From Gammaproteobacteria bacterium (GTDB taxonomy: Bacteria > Pseudomonadota > Gammaproteobacteria > Burkholderiales > Burkholderiaceae_C): 5,656 nt of DNA. How positions within the stretch are numbered: position 1 is the stretch's first letter; every line of letters starts with the position of its first letter. The notes beneath the pieces are model-generated. The model did no database searches. It had not been told where the DNA came from and was given only the letters and a program-made list of their open reading frames with translations. Made by a program: the position numbers and the translations under genes. The DNA lies in the NCBI GenBank assembly GCA_018903185.1, contig JAHIQV010000037.1, positions 1-5,656 of the forward strand, in the 5' to 3' direction. Shown here piece by piece: positions 1 through 5,626 of this stretch.

Positions 1-994
1 CGTCGGCGCCGGCCTGATCCGTGTGCTCGAAGACCAGTTGCAGGTGCTGCTGCCCAAGCTGATCGGCACCAGCGGCAGCTACGAGGTGATCGTGTTCGGC
101 ATCGCCCTGGTGGTGGTGCTGAAGTACCTGCCCGACGGCCTGTGGTCCATGGTGGGCAAGCGCGTGCCGCAGAAGCCGCGCACGGTGGACTGGCAGGGCG
201 CCGCCGCCCTGCCCGAACGCGCCAAGCCCACGGCCGGCGAGCTGGTGCTCGACGTGAAGAAGGCGCGCATGCAGTTCGGGGGTCTGGTGGCGGTCAACGA
301 CATCAGCTTCCAGATCCGGGCCGGCCAGATCGTGGGCCTGATCGGTCCCAACGGCGCGGGCAAGTCCACCACCTTCAACCTCATCACCGGCGTGCTGCCA
401 GCCACGCGCGGCGAGGTGGTGTTCCAGGGCGGCAACATCAGTGGCAAGCCCTCGCGCGAGATCGCGCGCCTGGGCATGGCACGCACCTTCCAGCACGTCA
501 AGATGATCCCCGACATGACGGTGCTGGAAAACGTGACGCTGGGCGCGCACACCCGCGGGCGCAAAGGCGTGCTGCCGGCCATGCTGCGCGCCAACCGCGC
601 GGAAGAAAAGCAGCTGTTCCGGGAAGCACAGCGCCAGCTCGAACGCATCGGCATGGGCGAGTACCTGCACGAGCAGGCCGGCAACCTCGCCATGGGCCCG
701 CAGCGCCTGATGGAGATCGCGCGCGCCCTCTGCGCCGACCCGACCCTGCTGCTGCTCGACGAGCCCGCGGCCGGTCTGCGCCACCAGGAGAAGCAGGCCC
801 TGGCCGGTGTGCTGCGCCAGCTGAAGGGCGAAGGCATGAGCATCCTGCTGGTGGAGCACGACATGGACCTGGTGATGCAGATCTGCGACCACCTGGTGGT
901 GATGGAGTTCGGCACCCTGCTCACACAGGGTCCGCCCGCGCAGATCCAGCAAGACCCGAAAGTCCGCGCGGCCTATCTCGGCACGGAGCATTGA
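1..994 (+). CDS. LivM-LivG fusion: HAAT-type ABC importer permease C-terminus plus ATP-binding domain (5' partial)
   Basis: This is the 3' part of an inner-membrane permease fused to a cytoplasmic ATPase of a branched-chain-amino-acid-type importer. The frame is open from base 2 with no convincing start. The GTG at 23 lacks a Shine-Dalgarno, and the residues before it (VGAGLIR) read like LivM, so the gene continues leftward. Residues counted from base 23: 20-41 are a last transmembrane helix ending in the LivM-like LPDGLW; 42-73 are a polar linker; 74-323 are a complete LivG-type ATPase. The ATPase has Walker [10 protein letters not shown] (108-116), Q-loop Q157, Walker B LLLLD with catalytic E247, H-loop H279, and the [10 protein letters not shown] tail usual in LivG. 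The signature motif reads LAMGPQR (222-228), with proline where LSGGQ-type motifs have glutamine. The stop is one base before the LivF-type ATG, so the two are translated together. The substrate cannot be read from the ATPase; this family also imports amides, urea and aromatic or dicarboxylic acids. The ATPase call is very secure and the fusion call strong. Confidence 0.92.
   Translation, partial: VGAGLIRVLEDQLQVLLPKLIGTSGSYEVIVFGIALVVVLKYLPDGLWSMVGKRVPQKPRTVDWQGAAALPERAKPTAGELVLDVKKARMQFGGLVAVNDISFQIRAGQIVGLIGPNGAGKSTTFNLITGVLPATRGEVVFQGGNISGKPSREIARLGMARTFQHVKMIPDMTVLENVTLGAHTRGRKGVLPAMLRANRAEEKQLFREAQRQLERIGMGEYLHEQAGNLAMGPQRLMEIARALCADPTLLLLDEPAAGLRHQEKQALAGVLRQLKGEGMSILLVEHDMDLVMQICDHLVVMEFGTLLTQGPPAQIQQDPKVRAAYLGTEH
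985..988 (+). promoter_or_regulatory. Ribosome binding site of the LivF-type gene
   Basis: GGAG lies 7 bases before the ATG at 996, inside the last codons of the upstream permease-ATPase gene. This supports the chosen start and indicates translational coupling of the two ATPase genes. Confidence 0.7.
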
Positions 995-995
995 A

Positions 996-1730
996 ATGAG
1001 CAACCCCATTCTTCAAGTCAAGGGCCTGCGCGCCGGCTACGGCCGCGCCGAGGTGCTGCACGGCATCGACATCCAGGCCGAGCCGGGCAGCGTCATCACC
1101 GTGATCGGCCCCAACGGCGCGGGCAAGTCCACCCTGCTCAACACCCTCATGGGCATCCTGCCCGGCAAGGGCCTGATCGAATTCCGCGGCCAGGACATCG
1201 GCGCGCTCACGCTGGAAGAGCGTGTGATGAACGGCATGTCGCTGGTGCCCGAGAAGCGCGAGCTCTTCGGCACCATGCCGGTGGAAGACAACCTGCTGCT
1301 CGGCGGCTTTCGCCAGATGCGGCTGGGCAACGCGCAATGGCGCAACCGGCTCGACGACGTGTACAGCCTGTTCCCGCGCCTGCAGGAACGCCGCATCCAG
1401 CTGGCCGGCACGCTCTCGGGCGGCGAACGCCAGATGCTGGCCGTGGGCCGCGCGCTCATGTCGCGCCCCGACCTGCTCATGCTCGACGAGCCCAGCCTGG
1501 GACTGGCGCCGCTGATCGTGCGCGAGATCTTCACCATCATCGAGACGCTGCGCCAGACCGGCGTGACCATCGTGCTGGTGGAGCAGAACGCGCGCGCCGC
1601 CCTGCAGGTGGCCGACCACGGCTACGTGCTGGAGATGGGCGAGCTCAGCGCGCAGGGCCCGGCCAGTGAACTGGCCAGCGACCCGCGCGTGATCGAAACC
1701 TACCTGGGCACCGCGCGCCAGGCCGCCTGA
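996..1730 (+). CDS. livF: LivF-type ATP-binding protein of a branched-chain amino acid (HAAT) ABC importer
   Basis: This is the second ATPase subunit of the importer, expected to pair with the LivG-type domain encoded just upstream and to power uptake at the cytoplasmic face of the membrane. The 244-residue length fits LivF (about 235-245). Visible motifs are Walker [10 protein letters not shown] (38-46), the LivF-type [17 protein letters not shown] segment (84-100) at the Q-loop region, signature LSGGERQ (140-146), Walker B LLMLDEP (D164, E165), and VEQNA (195-199) where most ABC ATPases have the H-loop histidine. Glutamine at that position is normal for LivF. The common VPEGR form is VPEKR here. 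The C-terminus ends in the ETYLG segment typical of the family. The start is supported by GGAG at 985-988. The gap to the preceding stop is one base, so an operon is near certain. The family call is secure; the transported substrate is not known. Confidence 0.95.
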   Translation: MSNPILQVKGLRAGYGRAEVLHGIDIQAEPGSVITVIGPNGAGKSTLLNTLMGILPGKGLIEFRGQDIGALTLEERVMNGMSLVPEKRELFGTMPVEDNLLLGGFRQMRLGNAQWRNRLDDVYSLFPRLQERRIQLAGTLSGGERQMLAVGRALMSRPDLLMLDEPSLGLAPLIVREIFTIIETLRQTGVTIVLVEQNARAALQVADHGYVLEMGELSAQGPASELASDPRVIETYLGTARQAA

Positions 1731-1775
1731 CCCACCCGCTCTTTTTCACTCACGCCCGACCGGAACCGCCCCGCC

Positions 1776-3491
1776 ATGAACGCCTACCAGCCCCGCCTGG
1801 CCGACCACCACTTCACCCTGCTCGACGTGCTGCGCGCGCCGCAGACCCTGGCCGCGCTGCCCGCACTGGCTGAACACGCCGACCCCGACCTGCTGCGCCA
1901 GGTGGTGGAGGAAGCCGGCAAGTTCGTCGGCGAAGTGGTGGCCCCGCTGAATCGCGACGGCGACGAGATCGGCGCCCGGTGGAAGGCCGGCGCGGTCACC
2001 ATGCCGCCGGGCTTTCGCAACGCCTACCAGGCCTTCTGGCAGGCCGGCTGGCCTTCGCTGGCCTGCGCGGTGGAAGACGGCGGCCAGGGTCTGCCGGCCG
2101 CGCTGGAGGCCATGCTCTACGAAATGCTCAGCGCGGCCAACCACGGCTGGACCATGGCGCCCGGCCTGCTGCACGGCGCCTACGAGTGCATCAAGCACCA
2201 CGCCTCGGGCGAACTCAAGACGAAGTACCTGGAGAAAGTGGCCACCGGCGAATGGCTGGCCACCATGTGCCTGACCGAACCCCACGCCGGCTCCGATCTC
2301 GGCCTGGCGCGCACGAAGGCCGTGCCGCTGCCCGACGGCCGCTACGCGCTCTCGGGCACCAAGATCTTCATCTCCGGCGGCGAGCACGACCTCACCGACA
2401 ACATCGTGCACCTGGTGCTCGCGCGCCTGCCCGACAGCCCACCCGGCCCGAAAGGCCTGTCGCTGTTCCTGGTGCCGAAGTTCTACGAGGACGGGTCCAG
2501 AAGCGCGGTCGTGTGCGAACGCATCGAAGAAAAGATGGGCCTGCACGGCAGCCCCACCTGCGTGATGCGCTTCGACGAAGCCCCGGGCTGGATCGTGGGC
2601 GAGCCCGGTAAGGGCCTGAACGCGATGTTCGTGATGATGAACGCCGCCCGCCTGCACGTGGGTCTGCAAGGCATCGGCCTGCTCGACGCCGCCTGGCAGA
2701 AGGCCGACGCCTATTCGAAGGAACGCCGCCAGATGCGCGCACCCGGCGGCAGCGCGAAAGCGGGCGAAGCTGATTTGATCGAGCAGCACCCGGCCATGCG
2801 CCGCATCCTCGACGCCCAGCGGGCCTGGATCGATGCCGGACGCGTGATCGCCTACCGCACCGCGCTGGAGCTGGACATCCTGAAACACCACGAAGACGCC
2901 GCCCGGCGCGAAAGCGCCAGCCGCTGGTGCAGCCTGGTCACGCCGGTGCTCAAGTCCGCCTGGACCGACCAGGCCTTTCACGGCGCGAGCGCCTGCCTGC
3001 AGGTGTTCGGCGGCCACGGTTACGTGCGCGAATGGGGCATCGAGCAGGTGGTGCGCGACGCACGCGTGGCCATGATCTACGAAGGCACGAACGAGATCCA
3101 GGCGATCGACCTGCTGCTGCGCAAGACCCTGCCCGACGGCGGCGCGGGCTTGCTGCAACTGCTGGCCGAGCTGTCGGACGATCTGGGCGACGACGACCAG
3201 GGCCAGCGTGTACGGGCACAGCTGGACCGTTTCAGCGCCTTCCTGCGCGAGCGCCTGCTGCCGCGCGCCACCGCCCAGGACACCCCCGCCGACCTCGCCC
3301 ACTGGCTGGCCGACGACTTCCTGCGCGCCGTCTCCATGCTGCTCATGGCCTGGGCCTGGGCCCGCATCGGTGTCACCGCCGGGGCCGAGGCGTCGCGCTG
3401 GCAAGCCGCGCAGACTGGCTTCTGGCGCTGGGTCTGGCCCGAATTCGACATGCGCCTGGCGATGCTCGACGCCAGCCTGGACGGAGCATGA
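1776..3491 (+). CDS. Acyl-CoA dehydrogenase, DmdC-like large subfamily
   Basis: This is a soluble FAD enzyme predicted to introduce an alpha-beta double bond into an acyl-CoA and pass electrons to ETF. At 571 residues it belongs to the long class (about 570-600) that includes 3-methylmercaptopropionyl-CoA dehydrogenase DmdC, not the classic 380-residue class. Domains in order: a short subfamily-specific N-terminal segment (about 3-35), an alpha domain to about 160, a beta domain with flavin/substrate motif MCLTEPHAGSD (164-174) and FISGGEHD (198-205), a C-terminal alpha domain with QVFGGHGY (409-416), and IYEGTNEIQ whose E436 aligns with the catalytic base of medium-chain acyl-CoA dehydrogenase. 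A family-specific extension (about 450-571) ends in a tryptophan-rich stretch near 543-555. The start has only a weak GGA at 1762-1764; no better start is evident. It lies 45 bases after the LivF gene on the same strand with no clear terminator between, so co-transcription is likely. The linkage suggests oxidation of a CoA ester of the imported substrate (inference). DmdC activity itself is not implied. Confidence 0.93.
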   Translation: MNAYQPRLADHHFTLLDVLRAPQTLAALPALAEHADPDLLRQVVEEAGKFVGEVVAPLNRDGDEIGARWKAGAVTMPPGFRNAYQAFWQAGWPSLACAVEDGGQGLPAALEAMLYEMLSAANHGWTMAPGLLHGAYECIKHHASGELKTKYLEKVATGEWLATMCLTEPHAGSDLGLARTKAVPLPDGRYALSGTKIFISGGEHDLTDNIVHLVLARLPDSPPGPKGLSLFLVPKFYEDGSRSAVVCERIEEKMGLHGSPTCVMRFDEAPGWIVGEPGKGLNAMFVMMNAARLHVGLQGIGLLDAAWQKADAYSKERRQMRAPGGSAKAGEADLIEQHPAMRRILDAQRAWIDAGRVIAYRTALELDILKHHEDAARRESASRWCSLVTPVLKSAWTDQAFHGASACLQVFGGHGYVREWGIEQVVRDARVAMIYEGTNEIQAIDLLLRKTLPDGGAGLLQLLAELSDDLGDDDQGQRVRAQLDRFSAFLRERLLPRATAQDTPADLAHWLADDFLRAVSMLLMAWAWARIGVTAGAEASRWQAAQTGFWRWVWPEFDMRLAMLDASLDGA

Positions 3492-3522
3492 CCCCCGTCA
3501 AAGGGGCGCCCGCCACCCGCGC

Positions 3523-3528
3523 TATGCT
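3523..3528 (+). promoter_or_regulatory. Probable -10 box of the marR-family gene (leaderless start)
   Basis: TATGCT matches the -10 consensus at four of six positions and ends 8 bases before the ATG at 3537. A transcript would therefore start at or within one or two bases of the ATG. No Shine-Dalgarno precedes that ATG, which fits a leaderless mRNA. No good -35 box is visible about 17 bases upstream, so the promoter call is moderate. Confidence 0.45.
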
Positions 3529-3536
3529 TGTGTGCC

Positions 3537-4070
3537 ATGCCTGAACCATCCGTTGCCAACACCCTGCGCCGTCCCCGGGCGCCCCGCAAAACCGCCGGGA
3601 CCGCTCCGGCGAGCCCGTCCGCCGGTGGGCCCGAGGCCTCCTCGGGTCTGGACACCAGCTACCTGGAAACCCTGCTCGGCTACAACGCCCGGCGCGCCGC
3701 GCTGGCGGTGATCACCGTGTTCCTGCGGCGCATGGCGCCCTTTGGCCTGCGCCCGGTGGACTTTTCGGTGCTCACGCTCATCGCCCACAACCCGGGCGTG
3801 ACCTCACGCCAGCTGTGTGCGGAACTCGACATCCTGCCGCCCAACCTGGTGGGCATGATCAAAAACCTCGACAAGCGCGGCCTGATCGAACGCAAGCCCC
3901 ACCCGTCCGACCGCCGCGCGCAGGGGCTGCATCTCTCAGCCGAAGGCAAGCAACTGCAAAAGCAGGCACAGCTCACCGCCACCCGGCTGGAACACGACGT
4001 CTCCGATACCCTGACCCCCGCCGAGCTGGACACACTCAACGCCCTGCTGCGCAAGGTGTATCAGCGGTAG
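3537..4070 (+). CDS. MarR-family winged-helix transcriptional regulator
   Basis: This is a predicted dimeric DNA-binding regulator of 177 residues. MarR proteins usually repress nearby genes and release DNA when a small phenolic, carboxylate or CoA-ester ligand binds. Residues 1-38 are a proline/alanine/serine-rich, probably disordered extension. Residues 39-67 form the first helix. The winged helix spans about 71-138: VTSRQLCAELDILPPNLVG (78-96) is the helix-turn-helix with recognition helix, followed by KNLDKRGLIERKPHPSDRR (99-117 plus onward), whose DRR ends the wing strand as in most MarR proteins. Residues 139-177 make the C-terminal dimerisation helix. ATG 3537 is preferred over TTG 3528, which falls inside the likely -10 box and would add only three residues. 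The gene lies 45 bases after the acyl-CoA dehydrogenase on the same strand. It may respond to an intermediate of that pathway (inference). The family call is secure; ligand and targets are unknown. Confidence 0.88.
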   Translation: MPEPSVANTLRRPRAPRKTAGTAPASPSAGGPEASSGLDTSYLETLLGYNARRAALAVITVFLRRMAPFGLRPVDFSVLTLIAHNPGVTSRQLCAELDILPPNLVGMIKNLDKRGLIERKPHPSDRRAQGLHLSAEGKQLQKQAQLTATRLEHDVSDTLTPAELDTLNALLRKVYQR

Positions 4071-4085
4071 TCCCCACACGCGCAA

Positions 4086-4101
4086 TCCGGGTATATCCGG
4101 A
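4086..4101. repeat. Inverted repeat TCCGG-N6-CCGGA
   Basis: Perfect 5-bp arms flank the 6-base spacer GTATAT, 16 bases after the marR-family stop codon. The AT-rich centre and dyad form fit a regulator site. No T-tract follows, so it is a poor intrinsic terminator. CCGG is self-complementary and common in GC-rich DNA, which lowers the weight of this call. Confidence 0.35.
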
Positions 4102-4108
4102 GCGTTGG

Positions 4109-4125
4109 ACATTGCGCCACATTGC
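4109..4125. repeat. Phased direct repeat ACATTGC x2
   Basis: ACATTGC occurs at 4109-4115 and again at 4119-4125, a spacing of exactly 10 bases, or one helical turn. It lies about 40 bases upstream of the -10 box at 4164, where an activator or a second regulator dimer could bind. That role is inference from position and spacing only. Confidence 0.35.
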
Positions 4126-4138
4126 TGCAGTGCACACA

Positions 4139-4155
4139 GCTAGCAAACTGCTAGC
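4139..4155. promoter_or_regulatory. Perfect 17-bp dyad, probable operator for the HxlR-like gene
   Basis: GCTAGCA-AAC-TGCTAGC has perfect 7-bp arms around a 3-base centre. It also contains two copies of the palindrome GCTAGC spaced 11 bases apart, about one helical turn. The site sits just upstream of the -10 box TATAGT (4164-4169) and covers the place where a -35 element would be, so a bound winged-helix dimer would block RNA polymerase. The size and symmetry suit MarR or HxlR dimers. Autoregulation by the HxlR-like protein is the simplest reading; binding by the neighbouring MarR protein is the alternative. Confidence 0.55.
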
Positions 4156-4163
4156 AGGCGCCG

Positions 4164-4169
4164 TATAGT
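4164..4169 (+). promoter_or_regulatory. -10 box of the hxlR-like gene promoter
   Basis: TATAGT matches the sigma-70 -10 consensus at five of six positions. Transcription would start near A4177, giving a leader of about 36 bases before the ATG at 4214. The best -35 at a 17-base spacing is TAGCAA (4141-4146), only three of six matches and lying inside the dyad. This suggests a weak or activator-dependent promoter. Confidence 0.5.
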
Positions 4170-4201
4170 GTTTCTCAAGCCCCGACACAGAGGGCTGCAC
4201 C

Positions 4202-4207
4202 AGGAGA
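4202..4207 (+). promoter_or_regulatory. Ribosome binding site of the hxlR-like gene
   Basis: AGGAGA, a strong Shine-Dalgarno, lies 6 bases before the ATG at 4214. It fixes the start and contrasts with the absence of such a site before the marR-family gene. Confidence 0.75.
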
Positions 4208-4213
4208 CACAAC

Positions 4214-4537
4214 ATGGGCGCCAAAGACCACCATACCGCCGTGATCCAGCTCTTTGATCTGCTGGAATCCCGCTATGCCATGCGTGTGATCTGGGCACTG
4301 AGCGATGGCCACCCCCAGACCTTCCGCCTGCTGCAGGACAGCGTGGGCGGCGTCACCCCCAACACCCTCAACACCCGCCTGAAAGAACTGCGCGCCGCCC
4401 ATCTGGTGGACCACGGTGGCGACGGCTACCGGCTCACCAGCCAGGGCGCCGATCTCGCCCGCCGCATGAACGACGTGCAGCAGTTCGCCAGCAAGTGGTC
4501 GCACCAGCAGGCGCGTGCGGCGGCACACGCAGCCTGA
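4214..4537 (+). CDS. Small HxlR-like winged-helix transcriptional regulator
   Basis: This is a 107-residue predicted DNA-binding protein most like the HxlR family. Residues 9-30 form a helix in the place of the usual GGKW-IL segment (here LESRYAMRVIWAL). TFRLLQDSVGG (36-46) resembles the HxlR 'RF-EL' helix. VTPNTLNTRLKELRAAHLV (47-65) matches the family's IS-x-x-L-x-x-RL-x-EL-x-x-x-GLV recognition region. YRLTSQGADL (72-81) matches the YxLTxxGxxL wing strand. The wing loop HGGDG is several residues shorter than the usual stretch containing PPRVEY, and there is no cysteine, so thiol sensing as in YodB or HypR is excluded. Residues 82-107 are a dimerisation helix and an alanine/histidine-rich tail. 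The gene has its own promoter and strong ribosome site and lies 143 bases after the marR-family gene. Its targets are unknown; the upstream dyad is the first candidate. A divergent MarR/ArsR-type winged helix is the alternative family. Confidence 0.8.
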   Translation: MGAKDHHTAVIQLFDLLESRYAMRVIWALSDGHPQTFRLLQDSVGGVTPNTLNTRLKELRAAHLVDHGGDGYRLTSQGADLARRMNDVQQFASKWSHQQARAAAHAA

Positions 4538-4550
4538 ACCTTCAGCCGGA

Positions 4551-4565
4551 GAAGGGGCACCCTTC
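4551..4565 (+). terminator. Hairpin after the hxlR-like gene, possible terminator
   Basis: GAAGGG-GCA-CCCTTC is a perfect 6-bp stem with a 3-base loop, 13 bases after the stop codon. No run of T follows, so it is at best a weak intrinsic terminator or a 3'-end stabiliser. The stronger hairpins just downstream may do the work instead. Confidence 0.35.
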
Positions 4566-4576
4566 CAGCACACACC

Positions 4577-4656
4577 GGGGAACCGGCTTTGCCGGGCCAC
4601 TGGTGTGGTCCCCCTCGGGGGGAAGTCGCGTCAGCGGCTCAGGGGGGCGTCCCTGA
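4577..4656. repeat. Hairpin-rich REP-like intergenic element between convergent genes
   Basis: Several perfect dyads are packed together: CCGGC-TTT-GCCGG (4583-4595), CCAC-TGGT-GTGG (4597-4608), TCCCCC...GGGGGGA (4609-4623) and TCAGGG-N6-CCCTGA (4639-4656). In addition GGGGA (4577-4581) can pair with TCCCC (4609-4613) to enclose the first two as a three-way junction. That fold competes with the third hairpin. From memory, elements with this CCGGCTTTGCCGG and CCCCCTCGGGGGG core recur between genes in Comamonadaceae. The element probably ends transcription from both sides. Its right part lies inside the 3' end of the FAH-family gene and encodes that protein's last residues. Exact element ends are uncertain. 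Confidence 0.6.
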
Positions 4657-5485
4657 CCACCTGGCGCTGCTCGCCCAGCCCGCGCCCGCCCAGCGTGATC
4701 ACGTCACCCGCCTTCAGGTAAACCGGCGGCTTCTGGCCCATGCCCACCCCGGGCGGCGTGCCGGTCGGGATCACGTCACCGGGCATCAGCGCCATGAAGC
4801 GGCTCAGGTAGCTCACGATGGTCTTCACGCCGAAGATCATGGTGCGCGTATTGCCGGTCTGGCGGCGCACGCCGTTCACGTCCAGCCACAGGTCCACATC
4901 CTGCTCGTCACCCAGTTCGTCGGGCGTCACCAGCCAGGGACCGATGGGGCAGTGGGTCGGGTAGCTCTTGCCCTTGGTCCACTGGCCCTCGTATTCGGTC
5001 TGGTAGGCCCGTTCCGACACGTCGTTCACCAGGCAGAACCCGGCCACATGGTTCAGCGCATCCGCTTCGCTCACATGGAAGGCGCGCTCGCCGATCACGA
5101 TGCCCAACTCCACCTCCCAGTCCAGCTTCTGCGAGCCGGGCGCGAGCCACACACTGTCGTTCGGGCCGCTGATGGCGCCGTTGTGCTTGTTGAACACGAT
5201 GGGCTGACCGGGCACCTTCAGGCCGGATTCGGCGGCGTGGTCGGCGTAGTTCAGGCCGATGCACACCACGTTGCCCACGGCGCCCACGCAGGCACCCAGG
5301 CGGGTGTCGGCGGGCAGCAGGGGCAGCGACGCCGGGTCCAGTGCGGCGAGCCGGGACATAGAATCACGCCCCAGGGTGGCCGGGCCGATGTCCGGCACCA
5401 CGCCCGAGAGGTCGCGCAGCGCACCGCTGGCATCGATCAGACCGGGATGTTCCGTGCCCTGCGGGCCGTGGCGAAAAAGTTTCAT
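4631..5485 (-). CDS. Fumarylacetoacetate hydrolase (FAH) family protein, resembling 2,4-diketo-3-deoxy-L-fuconate hydrolase
   Basis: This is a cytosolic metal-dependent enzyme predicted to cleave or decarboxylate a 2,4-dioxo acid. Its 284 residues fit the bacterial FAH class that includes 2,4-diketo-3-deoxy-L-fuconate hydrolase; many such proteins are labelled ureidoglycolate lyase or HHDD isomerase. Residues 1-65 are the N-terminal domain, starting MKLFRHGPQG as in that subgroup. The catalytic domain follows: CIGLNYADHAAES (75-87) carries H83 and E86 with the spacing of the FAHD1 catalytic dyad; WEVELG gives metal ligands E124 and E126; LVNDVSER gives D155; WTKGK contains the likely active-site K171; GDVIPTGTPPGVGMG (236-250) is the family loop. 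The usual FDTF after KGKS is YPTH here, which may alter the substrate pocket. GGAG at 5494-5497 supports the ATG. The gene converges with the hxlR-like gene and its last codons lie in the hairpin-rich element. The family is secure; the substrate is not. Confidence 0.9.
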   Translation of the reverse strand: MKLFRHGPQGTEHPGLIDASGALRDLSGVVPDIGPATLGRDSMSRLAALDPASLPLLPADTRLGACVGAVGNVVCIGLNYADHAAESGLKVPGQPIVFNKHNGAISGPNDSVWLAPGSQKLDWEVELGIVIGERAFHVSEADALNHVAGFCLVNDVSERAYQTEYEGQWTKGKSYPTHCPIGPWLVTPDELGDEQDVDLWLDVNGVRRQTGNTRTMIFGVKTIVSYLSRFMALMPGDVIPTGTPPGVGMGQKPPVYLKAGDVITLGGRGLGEQRQVVRDAPLSR

Positions 5486-5493
5486 GGGCTTGT

Positions 5494-5497
5494 CTCC
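5494..5497 (-). promoter_or_regulatory. Ribosome binding site of the FAH-family gene
   Basis: On the minus strand GGAG lies 8 bases before the ATG (5485-5483), supporting this start. I see no convincing -10/-35 pair upstream; TAATTC (complement of 5571-5576) is only a weak candidate. Confidence 0.65.
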
Positions 5498-5626
5498 GTG
5501 AAAAAACGTCGATTCTCACCCGCATCGGGCCCTTTTGCCGCCAGCCCCCTTGAATCCGGCCAGACCGCCCCGAATTACCGCGCACGGCCAGCTTTGCCAT
5601 CGATTTCACGACCATTCTTCATCGAC

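Noticed and set aside
921..1619. A 232-codon minus-strand frame opposite the LivF-type gene
   Set aside because: Its composition is typical of an antisense shadow and it has no motif; the plus strand encodes a complete ABC ATPase.
1713..1746. Possible terminator after the LivF-type gene (CAGG-CCG-CCTG followed by a T-run at 1742-1746)
   Set aside because: The stem is only 4 bp, overlaps the stop codon and is separated from the T-run by more than 10 bases.
1746..3404. A 552-codon open frame on the minus strand opposite the acyl-CoA dehydrogenase
   Set aside because: It mirrors the GC-biased codons of the plus-strand gene, its translation is low-complexity and rich in A/G/H/Q/V with no recognisable motif, and the plus strand has a fully motif-supported enzyme.
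3493..3506. CCCC-N6-GGGG dyad just after the acyl-CoA dehydrogenase stop
   Set aside because: Arms of four identical bases are expected by chance in such GC-rich DNA, and no T-run follows.
3488..3544. A short reading frame (18 codons) starting at the ATGA overlap with the acyl-CoA dehydrogenase stop
   Set aside because: The GGAG before it is only one base from the ATG, too close to work, and the frame runs across the probable -10 box and start of the marR-family gene.
4175..4600. A 141-codon minus-strand frame opposite the hxlR-like gene
   Set aside because: It has no ribosome site or recognisable motif and starts inside the hairpin-rich element; the plus-strand gene has a promoter, a strong ribosome site and family motifs.
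5505..5530. CGAT...ATCG dyad between the FAH-family gene and the window edge, as an operator
   Set aside because: Four-base arms with a 10-base spacer are too weak to separate from chance.
5364..5615. An 83-codon minus-strand frame upstream of and overlapping the FAH-family gene in another frame
   Set aside because: It overlaps the well-supported FAH start in a different frame and shows no motif.
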